Translations under genes and position numbers: made by a program
Shown: one piece after another, positions 1 to 6,746 of the stretch
How the letters are laid out: each line of letters opens with the position of its first letter
Position numbering within the stretch: position 1 is the stretch's first letter
Origin: Neorhizobium sp. UBA7851
GTDB taxonomy: Bacteria; Pseudomonadota; Alphaproteobacteria; Rhizobiales; Rhizobiaceae
Length of the DNA stretch: 16,145 nucleotides
Reading direction: 5' to 3'
NCBI GenBank assembly: GCA_002500765.1
Contig: DLSX01000010.1
Coordinates: forward strand, 258-16,402
Notes under the pieces: model-generated
Told to the model about the DNA's origin: nothing
What the model saw: the letters and a program-made list of their open reading frames with translations, nothing else
Database searches by the model: none

Positions 1-218
1 GGCGTATTGACCTTCACGCCCTCGGAGCCCTCGGCCACCAGGATTTCGAGGACTTCGCCCTCATCGACGGCTTCGACTTCCATCGTCGCCTTGTCGGTTT
101 CGATCTCGGCGATCACGTCGCCGGACTTGACCTTGTCGCCTTCCTTGACCAGCCACTTAGCGAGGTTGCCCTCTTCCATGGTCGGAGAAAGGGCTGGCAT
201 GGTGATGTTGATAGGCAT
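1..218 (-). CDS. pdhC: Pyruvate dehydrogenase E2 (dihydrolipoamide acetyltransferase), N-terminal part only
   Basis: The gene starts with ATG at 218 and runs off the left edge of the window, so only about 72 N-terminal residues are visible. These form a complete-looking biotinyl/lipoyl domain with the lipoylation motif ETDKATMEV, whose Lys43 carries the lipoyl group. In the Pdh complex E2 takes the acetyl group from E1 on this swinging arm and passes it to CoA. The gene begins 15 bp after the pdhB stop, with a purine-rich ribosome binding site (GGAAGGG) in the gap, so it is cotranscribed with pdhA and pdhB. The lipoyl domain is nearly the same as the one at the start of pdhB, so this fragment alone shows a lipoyl protein; its identity as E2 rests on gene order. 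The peripheral-subunit-binding and catalytic domains should lie outside the window. Confidence 0.9.
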   Translation of the reverse strand, partial: MPINITMPALSPTMEEGNLAKWLVKEGDKVKSGDVIAEIETDKATMEVEAVDEGEVLEILVAEGSEGVKVNT

Positions 219-233
219 CCTATCACCCTTCCC

Positions 234-1640
234 TTACTTGTAGCAGACGGTTTTGACCGCCTCGACGACTTCACCGACAGTCGGCAGAGCCAGCTTTTCG
301 AGGTTCGCGGCATAGGGCATCGGAACGTCCTTGCCGGCAATCGTCAGAACCGGTGCATCGAGATAGTCGAAGGCCTGCTGCATGACGCGGGTGGCGATTT
401 CGGCGCCGACCGAGTTCTGCGGATAACCTTCCTCGACGGTGACGAGGCGGCCGGTCTTCTTGACGCTCTCGATGACGGTCGGCAGGTCCATCGGACGGAT
501 CGTACGAAGGTCGATCAGTTCGACATCGATGCCTTCCTTTTCAAGCTCGGCAACCGCCTTGGTGGCGTAGGTCATGCCGATGCCGAAGGAGACGATCGTT
601 GCGTCATTGCCCTTGCGGTGGATGCGCGCCTTGCCGATCGGCAGAACGAAGTCATCCAGCTTCGGCACGTCGAAGTGCTGACCGTAGAGGATTTCGTTTT
701 CGAGGAAGACGACCGGGTTCGGATCGCGGATCGCAGCCTTCAAGAGACCCTTGGCGTCGGCAGCTGTGTACGGCATGACGACCTTGAGGCCCGGGATCTG
801 GCTGTACCACGAAGCGTAGTCCTGGCTGTGCTGCGCGCCAACGCGGGCAGCAGCACCGTTGGGGCCGCGGAACACGATCGGAGCGCCCATCTGGCCGCCG
901 GACATGTAGAGCGTCTTGGCGGCAGAGTTGATGATCTGGTCAATCGCCTGCATGGCGAAGTTGAAGGTCATGAACTCCACGATCGGTTTCAGGCCAGCCA
1001 TGGCAGCGCCGACGCCGACGCCGGCAAAGCCGTGTTCGGTGATCGGGGTGTCGATGACGCGGCGAGCGCCGAATTCCTGAAGAAGTCCCTGGGTGATCTT
1101 GTAGGCGCCCTGATATTCGGCGACTTCTTCACCCATGACGAACACGTCGCCATCGCGGCGCATTTCTTCGGCCATAGCGTCGCGCAGAGCTTCGCGAACC
1201 GTCGTGGAGACCATTTCGGTACCGGCCGGAATATCCGGATCGGCAGCGACGTCAATCTTCGGCTGCGCCGGAACCTTGGCGGCCGTCGGCGTTTCCTCGG
1301 AAGCTTCGCGGGCCTTGCCGCCGGCGGCGTCGGAAGTCGCAGCCGGGGTATCGGCATCTGCCTTCGGCGCATCAGCGGAAATCGCGTCGGCACTTTCGCC
1401 TTCGCCGAGCAGGACCGCGATCTTGGTGTTGACCTTGACGTTTTCGGTGCCGGCTTCGACCAGCAGCTTGCCGATCACGCCTTCATCGACGGCTTCCACT
1501 TCCATGGTCGCCTTGTCGGTCTCGATCTCGGCAATGACATCGCCGGACTTGACGGTGTCGCCTTCCTTCTTGAGCCATTTGGAAAGCGTGCCTTCCTCCA
1601 TCGTCGGAGAAAGCGCAGGCATCAGGATATCGATAGGCAT
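234..1640 (-). CDS. pdhB: Pyruvate dehydrogenase E1 component, beta subunit, with N-terminal lipoyl domain
   Basis: The 468-residue product is E1-beta, which with PdhA performs the thiamine-diphosphate-dependent decarboxylation of pyruvate and reductive acetylation of lipoyl groups. Residues 1-80 are a lipoyl domain with lipoyl Lys43 in ETDKATMEV. Residues 81-143 are an Ala/Pro/acidic flexible linker. Residues 144 to the end are the transketolase-like E1-beta body, with motifs such as GEEVAEYQGAYK, TPITEHGFAGVGVGAAMAG and, near the C-terminus, LVTVEEGYPQ. A lipoyl domain fused to E1-beta is known from alphaproteobacteria and absent from most other E1-beta proteins. A strong ribosome binding site (GGGGAGGA) lies about 8 bases before the ATG. 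The gene starts 20 bp after the pdhA stop and ends 15 bp before pdhC. Confidence 0.97.
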   Translation of the reverse strand: MPIDILMPALSPTMEEGTLSKWLKKEGDTVKSGDVIAEIETDKATMEVEAVDEGVIGKLLVEAGTENVKVNTKIAVLLGEGESADAISADAPKADADTPAATSDAAGGKAREASEETPTAAKVPAQPKIDVAADPDIPAGTEMVSTTVREALRDAMAEEMRRDGDVFVMGEEVAEYQGAYKITQGLLQEFGARRVIDTPITEHGFAGVGVGAAMAGLKPIVEFMTFNFAMQAIDQIINSAAKTLYMSGGQMGAPIVFRGPNGAAARVGAQHSQDYASWYSQIPGLKVVMPYTAADAKGLLKAAIRDPNPVVFLENEILYGQHFDVPKLDDFVLPIGKARIHRKGNDATIVSFGIGMTYATKAVAELEKEGIDVELIDLRTIRPMDLPTVIESVKKTGRLVTVEEGYPQNSVGAEIATRVMQQAFDYLDAPVLTIAGKDVPMPYAANLEKLALPTVGEVVEAVKTVCYK

Positions 1641-1660
1641 AGGTTCTTTCCTCCCCGCGC

Positions 1661-2719
1661 TTAGAGCAGGATATCGGTGTAGAGCTCGGATGCATCCGGC
1701 TCCGGATCGTTCTGGGCGAAGTCGGCGCTATCGGTGACGATATCGCGGATATCCTTGTCGATCGCCTTCAGCTCGTCCTCGCTTGCCCAGCCCTTTTCGA
1801 GCAGACGCGCACGAACCTGTTCGATCGGATCCTGCTCCGAGCGCATCTTCTGCACTTCTTCCTTGGAGCGGTACTTTGCCGGGTCGGACATGGAGTGACC
1901 ACGGTAACGGTAGGTCAGCATCTCGAGAATGATAGGACCCTTGCCGGAACGGCAATGGGCGAGCGCCTCGTCGGCGGCAGCCTTGACGGCACGCACATCC
2001 ATGCCGTCCACCTGGACGCCCGGAATGCCGAAGCCGACACCACGCATCGAATAGTTCGACTGAGCGGTTGCACGGGCGGTCGAGGTGCCCATGGCGTAGC
2101 GGTTGTTCTCGACGATATAGATGATCGGCAGTTTCCAGAGAGCGGCCATATTGAAGCTCTCGTAGACCTGACCCTGGTTGGCAGCGCCGTCGCCGAAATA
2201 GGCAACCGAGACGCTGTCATTGTTACGGTAGGAATTGGCGAAGGCGAGACCGGTGCCGAGCGACACCTGCGCACCGACGATTCCGTGGCCGCCGTAGAAA
2301 TGCTTCTCCTTGGAGAACATGTGCATCGAGCCGCCCTTGCCCTTCGACAAGCCGCCGCGACGACCGGTAAGCTCGGCCATGACGCCACGCGCGCTCATGC
2401 CGGCTGCCAGCATGTGACCATGGTCACGATAGGCGGTGATGACCTGGTCACCTTCCTGCTGTGCCATCTGCATGCCGACGACGACAGCTTCCTGGCCGAT
2501 ATAGAGATGACAGAAACCGCCGATGAAGCCCATGCCATAGAGCTGGCCGGCCTTTTCTTCAAAGCGACGGATCAGCAGCATCTCGCGATACGCATGCAGA
2601 TCGTCGTCTTTGCCGAATTCCGGCGTGTTCTTGCCGGTGAATTCCTTCGAGGCTGTTTTGCTGGCAGATTTTGCCGCTGGCTTGCGGCCGGATGCAGACG
2701 CGGATTTGGTTTGCGCCAT
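1661..2719 (-). CDS. pdhA: Pyruvate dehydrogenase E1 component, alpha subunit
   Basis: The 352-residue product is E1-alpha, partner of PdhB in the E1 heterotetramer. The thiamine-diphosphate/Mg motif GDGAANQG is at residues 176-183. The conserved loop YRGHSMSDPAKYRS, which holds the regulatory serines in mitochondrial E1-alpha, begins at residue 272 with Ser276 and Ser278. Residues 1-30 are a Lys/Ser/Ala-rich, probably disordered tail. The frame is open up to 2800, but I chose the ATG at 2719. It has a GGGAGG ribosome binding site, it gives a family-like length, and the upstream Met codon at 2800 would lie before the transcription start predicted from the promoter at 2803-2831. It is the first gene of the pdhA-pdhB-pdhC operon. 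Confidence 0.97.
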   Translation of the reverse strand: MAQTKSASASGRKPAAKSASKTASKEFTGKNTPEFGKDDDLHAYREMLLIRRFEEKAGQLYGMGFIGGFCHLYIGQEAVVVGMQMAQQEGDQVITAYRDHGHMLAAGMSARGVMAELTGRRGGLSKGKGGSMHMFSKEKHFYGGHGIVGAQVSLGTGLAFANSYRNNDSVSVAYFGDGAANQGQVYESFNMAALWKLPIIYIVENNRYAMGTSTARATAQSNYSMRGVGFGIPGVQVDGMDVRAVKAAADEALAHCRSGKGPIILEMLTYRYRGHSMSDPAKYRSKEEVQKMRSEQDPIEQVRARLLEKGWASEDELKAIDKDIRDIVTDSADFAQNDPEPDASELYTDILL

Positions 2720-2802
2720 CGATCCCTCCCTATGTGCTGCATTGAAAGAGCGGCATCGAGGCGAAGACAGGCACGCCGCGACCCACTCGGGTTTCTGCAC
2801 CT

Positions 2803-2831
2803 AACATAGGGAAGAATGCGCGCCCCAGCAA
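2803..2831 (-). promoter_or_regulatory. Candidate sigma-70-type promoter of the pdh operon
   Basis: On the minus strand TTGCTG (2831-2826) and TATGTT (2808-2803) are separated by exactly 17 bases. This fits a housekeeping promoter, and CTATGT matches 5 of 6 bases of the CTATAT -10 reported for Sinorhizobium. Transcription would start near 2796 and leave an untranslated leader of about 75 bases before the pdhA ATG at 2719. Found by eye; no experimental support. Confidence 0.5.
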
Positions 2832-2891
2832 TGACATATTTGCATGGCTCTTATTCTAGATAAGCCGCTGAAATTAATTGCAAAAATACAC

Positions 2892-2912
2892 GTTAACCGA
2901 AATTTGGTTAAC
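2892..2912. repeat. Perfect 7-bp inverted repeat between ftsB and the pdh promoter
   Basis: The arms GTTAACC (2892-2898) and GGTTAAC (2906-2912) are perfectly complementary around the 7-base spacer GAAATTT. The repeat begins directly after the ftsB stop codon (2913-2915) and lies about 60 bp upstream of the candidate pdhA -35 box. On the minus strand it is followed by an AT-rich stretch with five T in a row (GTGTATTTTTG), so it could be a weak transcription terminator for ftsB. It could also be an operator for a dimeric regulator. Confidence 0.5.
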
Positions 2913-3230
2913 TCAGAAATAATTGTTAAATATGACTATTTCGTCGGCGCGGGAGACATTTAGTTGATAACGCGCAATTTCATCAAGCATGTCTTTGTCG
3001 AGCGAGCCATCACTCATCAGATGGACCTGACGCTCCAACGCCTCACGCTTTGCGGTGAGCGCCGCGAGCTCGCTGCTGCGCGCCACGCGCTGCCTTTCGA
3101 ATTCCTCGGTCGCGATAAGGCCGAGATCACCATGGATCGAATGATAACCGAAATAGGAAAGAAAGGCGACAGTGATTGCAGGCAGGATGAAACGGCCAAA
3201 CTTTCGTTGCTTGTGATGTCTTGTCCACAT
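2913..3230 (-). CDS. ftsB: Septum formation initiator / FtsB (DivIC) family cell division protein
   Basis: The 105-residue protein has the FtsB layout: a short basic cytoplasmic N-terminus (WTRHHKQRKF), one membrane segment at about residues 12-31, then a coiled coil at about 38-75 rich in Glu, Arg, Leu and Ala, and a C-terminal part containing DEIARYQL. FtsB-family proteins join FtsL and FtsQ in the periplasmic part of the divisome. The place next to eno and the pdh operon matches other Proteobacteria, where ftsB often follows eno. The ribosome binding site is weak (ACAGG close to the ATG). No clear promoter is visible at 3231-3355, although the terminator upstream implies one. The family assignment is firm; the symbol rests on fold and context. 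Confidence 0.88.
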   Translation of the reverse strand: MWTRHHKQRKFGRFILPAITVAFLSYFGYHSIHGDLGLIATEEFERQRVARSSELAALTAKREALERQVHLMSDGSLDKDMLDEIARYQLNVSRADEIVIFNNYF

Positions 3231-3355
3231 GCCTGTTCTTACGCCTTGAGCTTACACTGAGGGAGCGGTCACCCGCCCTTGAGGGGTAGTCACTCAAAAT
3301 CGCAGAACTTGCTTAATCTTTCGTTTCCTGCGCCGCGATGCAGCATGCGGATATG

Positions 3356-3384
3356 AAAAAGCCCGCGTCATGGACGCGGGCTTT
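3356..3384 (-). terminator. Rho-independent terminator downstream of eno
   Basis: A perfect 9-bp GC-rich stem, GCCCGCGTC (3361-3369) with GACGCGGGC (3373-3381), encloses a 3-base loop and is extended by A/T pairs. On the minus strand it is followed by TTTTT (3360-3356), as expected for ending the eno transcript before ftsB. It also has T-rich sequence on the plus strand, so it may work in both directions. Confidence 0.9.
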
Positions 3385-3399
3385 CTTTTCGAATTTTGT

Positions 3400-3495
3400 T
3401 CAGTCATCAGGAGCAATGACCAGCCCTTGCTTTAGCTCAGGGCGCACGTCATTCGAAACGACCAACAGGATCGTTTCATCGGCTCCGCCGACCAT
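3400..3495 (-). CDS. Candidate small protein (31 aa) between eno and its terminator
   Basis: An ATG at 3495 lies 3 bases beyond the eno stop codon (3501-3499) and opens a 31-codon frame ending in TGA at 3402-3400, about 16 bases before the eno terminator. The peptide starts MVGGADETILLVVSNDV and ends LVIAPDD. It is acidic with a hydrophobic core, and no family is recognised. Purine-rich AAGGGC and TAAGG stand just before the ATG, overlapping the end of eno, so translation could be coupled to eno termination. Its position inside the eno transcript makes expression plausible. A frame this short can arise by chance, and no homolog can be checked here. Confidence 0.3.
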   Translation of the reverse strand: MVGGADETILLVVSNDVRPELKQGLVIAPDD

Positions 3496-3498
3496 GCC

Positions 3499-4773
3499 TT
3501 AGCCCTTGAGAATGGAGCGGCCGGCGTAGGCAGCCTGCGGGCCGAGCATTTCCTCGATGCGGATCAGCTGGTTGTATTTGGCCAGGCGGTCGGAGCGCGA
3601 CAGCGAACCGGTCTTGATCTGTCCGCAATTGGTGGCGACGGCAAGATCGGCAATCGTCGAGTCTTCCGTTTCACCCGAGCGGTGCGACATGACGGCGGTG
3701 TAAGCAGCCTTGTGCGCGGTCTCGACGGCATCGAGCGTTTCCGTCAGCGAACCGATCTGGTTGACCTTGACCAGGATGGAGTTGGCAACGCCCATCTTGA
3801 TACCGTCGCGCAGACGTGCGGAGTTGGTGACGAACAGGTCGTCGCCGACCAGCTGAACCTTCTTGCCGATCTTGTCGGTCAGGTACTTCCAGCCTTCCCA
3901 ATCGTCTTCAGCCATACCGTCTTCGATCGAGATGATCGGGTACTTGGCAGCGAGTTCCGCCAGATAATCGGCCATGGCTTCCGGCTCGAGCGTGCGGCCC
4001 TCGCCTTCCATCTCGTACTTGCCGTTCTTGAAGAACTCGGTCGATGCGCAATCGAGGCCAAGGAACACGTCGTCGCCCGGCTTGTAGCCTGCCTTTTCGA
4101 CGGACTTCATGATGAAGTCGAGGGCTTCCGGCGCGCTCTTCAGGCCCGGAGCGAAACCACCTTCGTCACCAACGTTGGTGTTGTGACCCTGGGAAGCCAG
4201 TTCCTTCTTCAGGACATGGAAGATTTCCGCACCGATCCGTACCGAATCCTTCAGCGTTTCGGCGCCGACCGGCATGATCATGAATTCCTGGAAATCGATC
4301 GGGTTGTCGGCATGCGCGCCGCCGTTGATGATGTTCATCATCGGAACCGGCAGGATGTGGGCAGCCGCGCCACCAACGTAACGGTAAAGCGGCAAGCCGG
4401 CCGATTCGGCAGCAGCCTTGGCAACGGCCAGCGACACGCCGAGAATGGCGTTTGCGCCGAGGCGCGACTTGTTCGGCGTACCGTCAAGCGCGATCAGCGT
4501 CTTGTCGATATGGATCTGGCTTTCGGCATCGAAACCGCCGATGGCGTCGAAGATTTCCGTGTTGACCGCCTCAACGGCCTTTTCCACGCCCTTGCCGCCA
4601 AAGCGCTTGCCGCCATCGCGCAGCTCGACAGCTTCGTGGGCACCGGTCGAGGCGCCCGACGGAACGGCAGCGCGGCCCATCGAACCGTCTTCCAGATAGA
4701 CGTCGACTTCGACGGTCGGGTTGCCGCGGCTATCGAGGATTTCGCGAGCGATAATATCGGTAATAGCAGTCAA
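3499..4773 (-). CDS. eno: Enolase (phosphopyruvate hydratase)
   Basis: The 424-residue protein converts 2-phosphoglycerate to phosphoenolpyruvate in glycolysis, and the reverse in gluconeogenesis. All catalytic elements are present: general acid Glu204 (GDEGGF), Mg ligands Asp241 (GLDCAST), Glu284 (SIEDG) and Asp311 (VGDD), and catalytic base Lys336 in the signature LVKVNQIGSLTET, followed by SHRSGETED. The start codon is TTG at 4773. It gives the family N-terminus (TAITDIIAREILDSRGNPT), has a GAGGAG ribosome binding site about 7 bases upstream, and no in-frame ATG exists before an upstream stop. The gene is 118 bp from kdsA, and this gap carries an inverted repeat and probably a promoter. 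Transcription ends at the hairpin at 3356-3384. Confidence 0.98.
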   Translation of the reverse strand: MTAITDIIAREILDSRGNPTVEVDVYLEDGSMGRAAVPSGASTGAHEAVELRDGGKRFGGKGVEKAVEAVNTEIFDAIGGFDAESQIHIDKTLIALDGTPNKSRLGANAILGVSLAVAKAAAESAGLPLYRYVGGAAAHILPVPMMNIINGGAHADNPIDFQEFMIMPVGAETLKDSVRIGAEIFHVLKKELASQGHNTNVGDEGGFAPGLKSAPEALDFIMKSVEKAGYKPGDDVFLGLDCASTEFFKNGKYEMEGEGRTLEPEAMADYLAELAAKYPIISIEDGMAEDDWEGWKYLTDKIGKKVQLVGDDLFVTNSARLRDGIKMGVANSILVKVNQIGSLTETLDAVETAHKAAYTAVMSHRSGETEDSTIADLAVATNCGQIKTGSLSRSDRLAKYNQLIRIEEMLGPQAAYAGRSILKG

Positions 4774-4802
4774 GGGTCTCTCCTCAGAGTTAAGTCCATG
4801 CA

Positions 4803-4831
4803 GTCATTGAAAATGTATCACGTTCAATGAC
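4803..4831. repeat. Perfect 9-bp inverted repeat upstream of eno (possible operator)
   Basis: GTCATTGAA (4803-4811) and TTCAATGAC (4823-4831) are exact inverted copies separated by 11 bases, so their centres lie 20 bp apart, about two helical turns. The repeat lies 30-58 bp before the eno TTG start, where the promoter should be. Possible but weak promoter boxes on the minus strand (TTGGCG and TACATT, spacing 15) overlap it. The geometry suits a dimeric regulator bound on one face of the DNA. No known regulator is recognised from the half-site. Confidence 0.5.
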
Positions 4832-4891
4832 ACGCCAATTACAGTGCAGGCGCTTTCTGCGCTTTGACAACGCTCAAGCGCTTCTTGAAGT

Positions 4892-5740
4892 TCAGGCAGC
4901 CTTGGCTACCGCATCGAAAGCCATCAGCTTTTCCAGAAGCCGCGGCATGTCTTTCAGATGCACCATGTTGGGACCGTCCGACGGGGCATTGTCGGGATCC
5001 TCATGGGTTTCGACGAACAGGCCGGCAATTCCGACGGCAACCGCCGCACGCGCCAGCGTTTCGACGAATTCGCGCTGGCCACCGGTCGAACCGCCCTGCC
5101 CGCCCGGCTGCTGCACCGAATGCGTGGCATCAAAGACGACGGGTGAGCCGAGAGACGCCATGATCGGCAGCGAGCGCATGTCGGAGACGAGCGTATTATA
5201 ACCGAAAGATGCGCCGCGTTCACACAGCATCACGTTCGGATTGCCGCTTTCGATCAGCTTGGCCTGAACATTCTTCATGTCCCAGGGCGCCAGGAACTGG
5301 CCCTTCTTGACGTTGATCGCACGGCCGGTCTTGGCGGCTGCGACAAGCAGGTCCGTCTGGCGCGACAGAAAGGCCGGGATCTGCAGGACATCGACAGTCG
5401 GCGCGACGAGTGCGCACTGCTCTTCCGTATGAATGTCGGTCAGGACCGGAAAGCCGAATTCCTTCTTCAGGTCGGCGAAGATTTCCATCGCATTTTCAAG
5501 CCCGATGCCGCGCTTGCCGGAAATCGACGTGCGGTTGGCCTTGTCGTAGGAAGACTTGTAGACCAGCCCAATGCCGAGCTTGCCGCAGAGTTCGTTCAAC
5601 GTGCCGGCGATCATGAAGGCATGGTCGCGGCTTTCCATCTGACAAGGTCCCGCAATCAGCGAAAGCCGATCCATATTGCAGAACACGACCTTCTTGTCGC
5701 CTTCGCCGACAGACACTGCTGAATTGGGGGAAACTGCCAT
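4892..5740 (-). CDS. kdsA: 3-deoxy-8-phosphooctulonate (Kdo-8-P) synthase
   Basis: The 282-residue protein condenses phosphoenolpyruvate with arabinose 5-phosphate to Kdo-8-phosphate, the first committed step to the Kdo sugar of lipopolysaccharide. Diagnostic motifs are SLIAGPCQMESRDHA, YKSSYDKANRTS, FPVLTDIHTEEQC, the DVLQIPAFLSRQTDLL stretch and FDATHSVQQPGGQGGSTGGQ. Cys33, His207, Glu244 and Asp255 stand where the metal-dependent class has its ligands, while the E. coli-type enzyme has Asn in place of the Cys. The ATG at 5740 is only 3 bp from the stop of the upstream VOC gene, so translation is probably coupled. eno, which makes its PEP substrate, follows 118 bp downstream. The C-terminus ends a little after the conserved LKDMPRLLEKL. 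Confidence 0.97.
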   Translation of the reverse strand: MAVSPNSAVSVGEGDKKVVFCNMDRLSLIAGPCQMESRDHAFMIAGTLNELCGKLGIGLVYKSSYDKANRTSISGKRGIGLENAMEIFADLKKEFGFPVLTDIHTEEQCALVAPTVDVLQIPAFLSRQTDLLVAAAKTGRAINVKKGQFLAPWDMKNVQAKLIESGNPNVMLCERGASFGYNTLVSDMRSLPIMASLGSPVVFDATHSVQQPGGQGGSTGGQREFVETLARAAVAVGIAGLFVETHEDPDNAPSDGPNMVHLKDMPRLLEKLMAFDAVAKAA

Positions 5741-5743
5741 TTT

Positions 5744-6616
5744 CTATTCCTCGAAGCCGAACAAAACGCCTTGGCCGGACGACGGCGACACGAGAACGCG
5801 GCCATCCCGGCGAATGAATGCGACGTCATTAGCAGCAAGGATGATTTCTGTCACGGCCAGATCAAGCGTGCGGAAGATCACCGCCTGGCCGACGAGCCCT
5901 TCGCCCACAGCCGCGCCCGAAGGACCGAACTCATGCTCAATCTGCTCGTTCCTGAGAACACGCAGGCGCAAGGCATCCGCTTGAAAAGCAAGTCCGCCGT
6001 CGATCTCCTCGCCCGACACCCTCAACAAACCTTCAAGAAAGGGCGACGAAGCTCGAGGATCATTGCTCGCCAAAATGATCTCCTTCAAGCCGGAAACCGC
6101 ATTGGCATGGCTACGCAAACCATCGAGCTTCTGCGGAAAGGACACCAGCCGCTGACACGCGAAAGCAAAGAAATCAGGCGCATTCTCCATCGACGCGAAA
6201 GCCAGCCGGAACCGCGCCTCGACCTCGTCACCATCCGGCGACCTGAGGGTTCGACCGAACTCCAACGGCTCGCCGCCGGAGATGCCGGCAGCCTTGTAAT
6301 GTTCGTCATCGCCCGCCGCATCGTCACTGGAAACGACAACGGCAGAAAGTCCCTCACGGCCGCGGCGGCCGCGATAGGCCAAATCACGTTCGAGAAAGAC
6401 ATTGCCCCGTTTGGCCGCAGCACCGGCCTTACGCCTGTCTGAAACCGCGAGAGGCTCAAGATAAGTTCCGTCTTCGAGGAAGACGCAGGCGTTTTCCGTG
6501 CCGAATGGATGCTGCCCATCCGGCGCGACGGTAAATCCCAATAACGACAACCGCTCGCGTGCCCTGGCCAGATTCCCGACAGGCAGAACGAGATGATCGA
6601 TTTTCCTAGCAGTCAC
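5744..6616 (-). CDS. VOC-family (glyoxalase-like domain) protein
   Basis: The 290-residue protein begins with a vicinal oxygen chelate fold: KIDHLVLPVGNL at residues 5-16, then HPFGTENACVFLEDGTYLEPLAV at 36-58. His8, His36 and Glu54 are the conserved polar residues, as in the glyoxalase-like domain family often called Glyoxalase_3. A second, more divergent copy of the fold seems to occupy residues 175-285, beginning SGLKEIILASND. Proteins of this family are mostly uncharacterised, so no substrate can be given. The start is GTG at 6616, with GGGGGA just upstream; the nearby ATG at 6620 is in another frame that stops at once. It is the first gene of a unit with kdsA (3-bp gap), which may hint at a link to envelope or PEP metabolism, but that is inference. 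Confidence 0.85.
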   Translation of the reverse strand: MTARKIDHLVLPVGNLARARERLSLLGFTVAPDGQHPFGTENACVFLEDGTYLEPLAVSDRRKAGAAAKRGNVFLERDLAYRGRRGREGLSAVVVSSDDAAGDDEHYKAAGISGGEPLEFGRTLRSPDGDEVEARFRLAFASMENAPDFFAFACQRLVSFPQKLDGLRSHANAVSGLKEIILASNDPRASSPFLEGLLRVSGEEIDGGLAFQADALRLRVLRNEQIEHEFGPSGAAVGEGLVGQAVIFRTLDLAVTEIILAANDVAFIRRDGRVLVSPSSGQGVLFGFEE

Positions 6617-6704
6617 GCATGTCCCCCAGACTTCAGATCCGCTTGGCGTAGATTGGGCAGACCGCTGAAGAGCGCAAGTAGATTCCGACCCAGAACGTCA
6701 TTCG

Positions 6705-6733
6705 ATATCTAAGAAACTGATCATGATGTCACG
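6705..6733 (-). promoter_or_regulatory. Candidate promoter of the VOC-kdsA unit
   Basis: On the minus strand CGTGAC (6733-6728) and AGATAT (6710-6705) are 17 bases apart. They match the Sinorhizobium housekeeping consensus CTTGAC-N17-CTATAT at 5 and 4 positions. The 5' leader would be roughly 80 bases. Its -35 box lies 18 bp from the LexA box of the divergent lexA gene. Confidence 0.4.
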
Positions 6734-6746
6734 AAAATTTAAGGAC

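Noticed and set aside
618..1664. Long open frame of 348 codons on the plus strand opposite pdhB.
   Set aside because: It is antisense to a clearly conserved gene; long antisense frames are common in GC-rich genomes, and the product shows no recognisable domain.
3240..3355. Search for a promoter or small RNA between the eno terminator and ftsB.
   Set aside because: Only short GC-rich complementary runs around 3270-3290 were seen; no -35/-10 pair with good spacing was found.
3682..4830. Open frame of 382 codons on the plus strand opposite eno.
   Set aside because: It mirrors the eno coding sequence, where codon bias creates an open antisense frame; no ribosome binding site or family features were seen.
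5950..5966. GTTC and GAAC words close together (near 5948-5958) resembling a second LexA box.
   Set aside because: The spacing is 4 bases and the orientation inverted, unlike the direct GTTC-N7-GTTC operator, and it is inside the VOC gene.
6630..6700. Stretch before lexA with a vague tRNA-like look (GGCGTAGATTGGGCAGACC and GATTCCGACCC).
   Set aside because: No acceptor stem, anticodon arm or proper T-arm could be paired on either strand.
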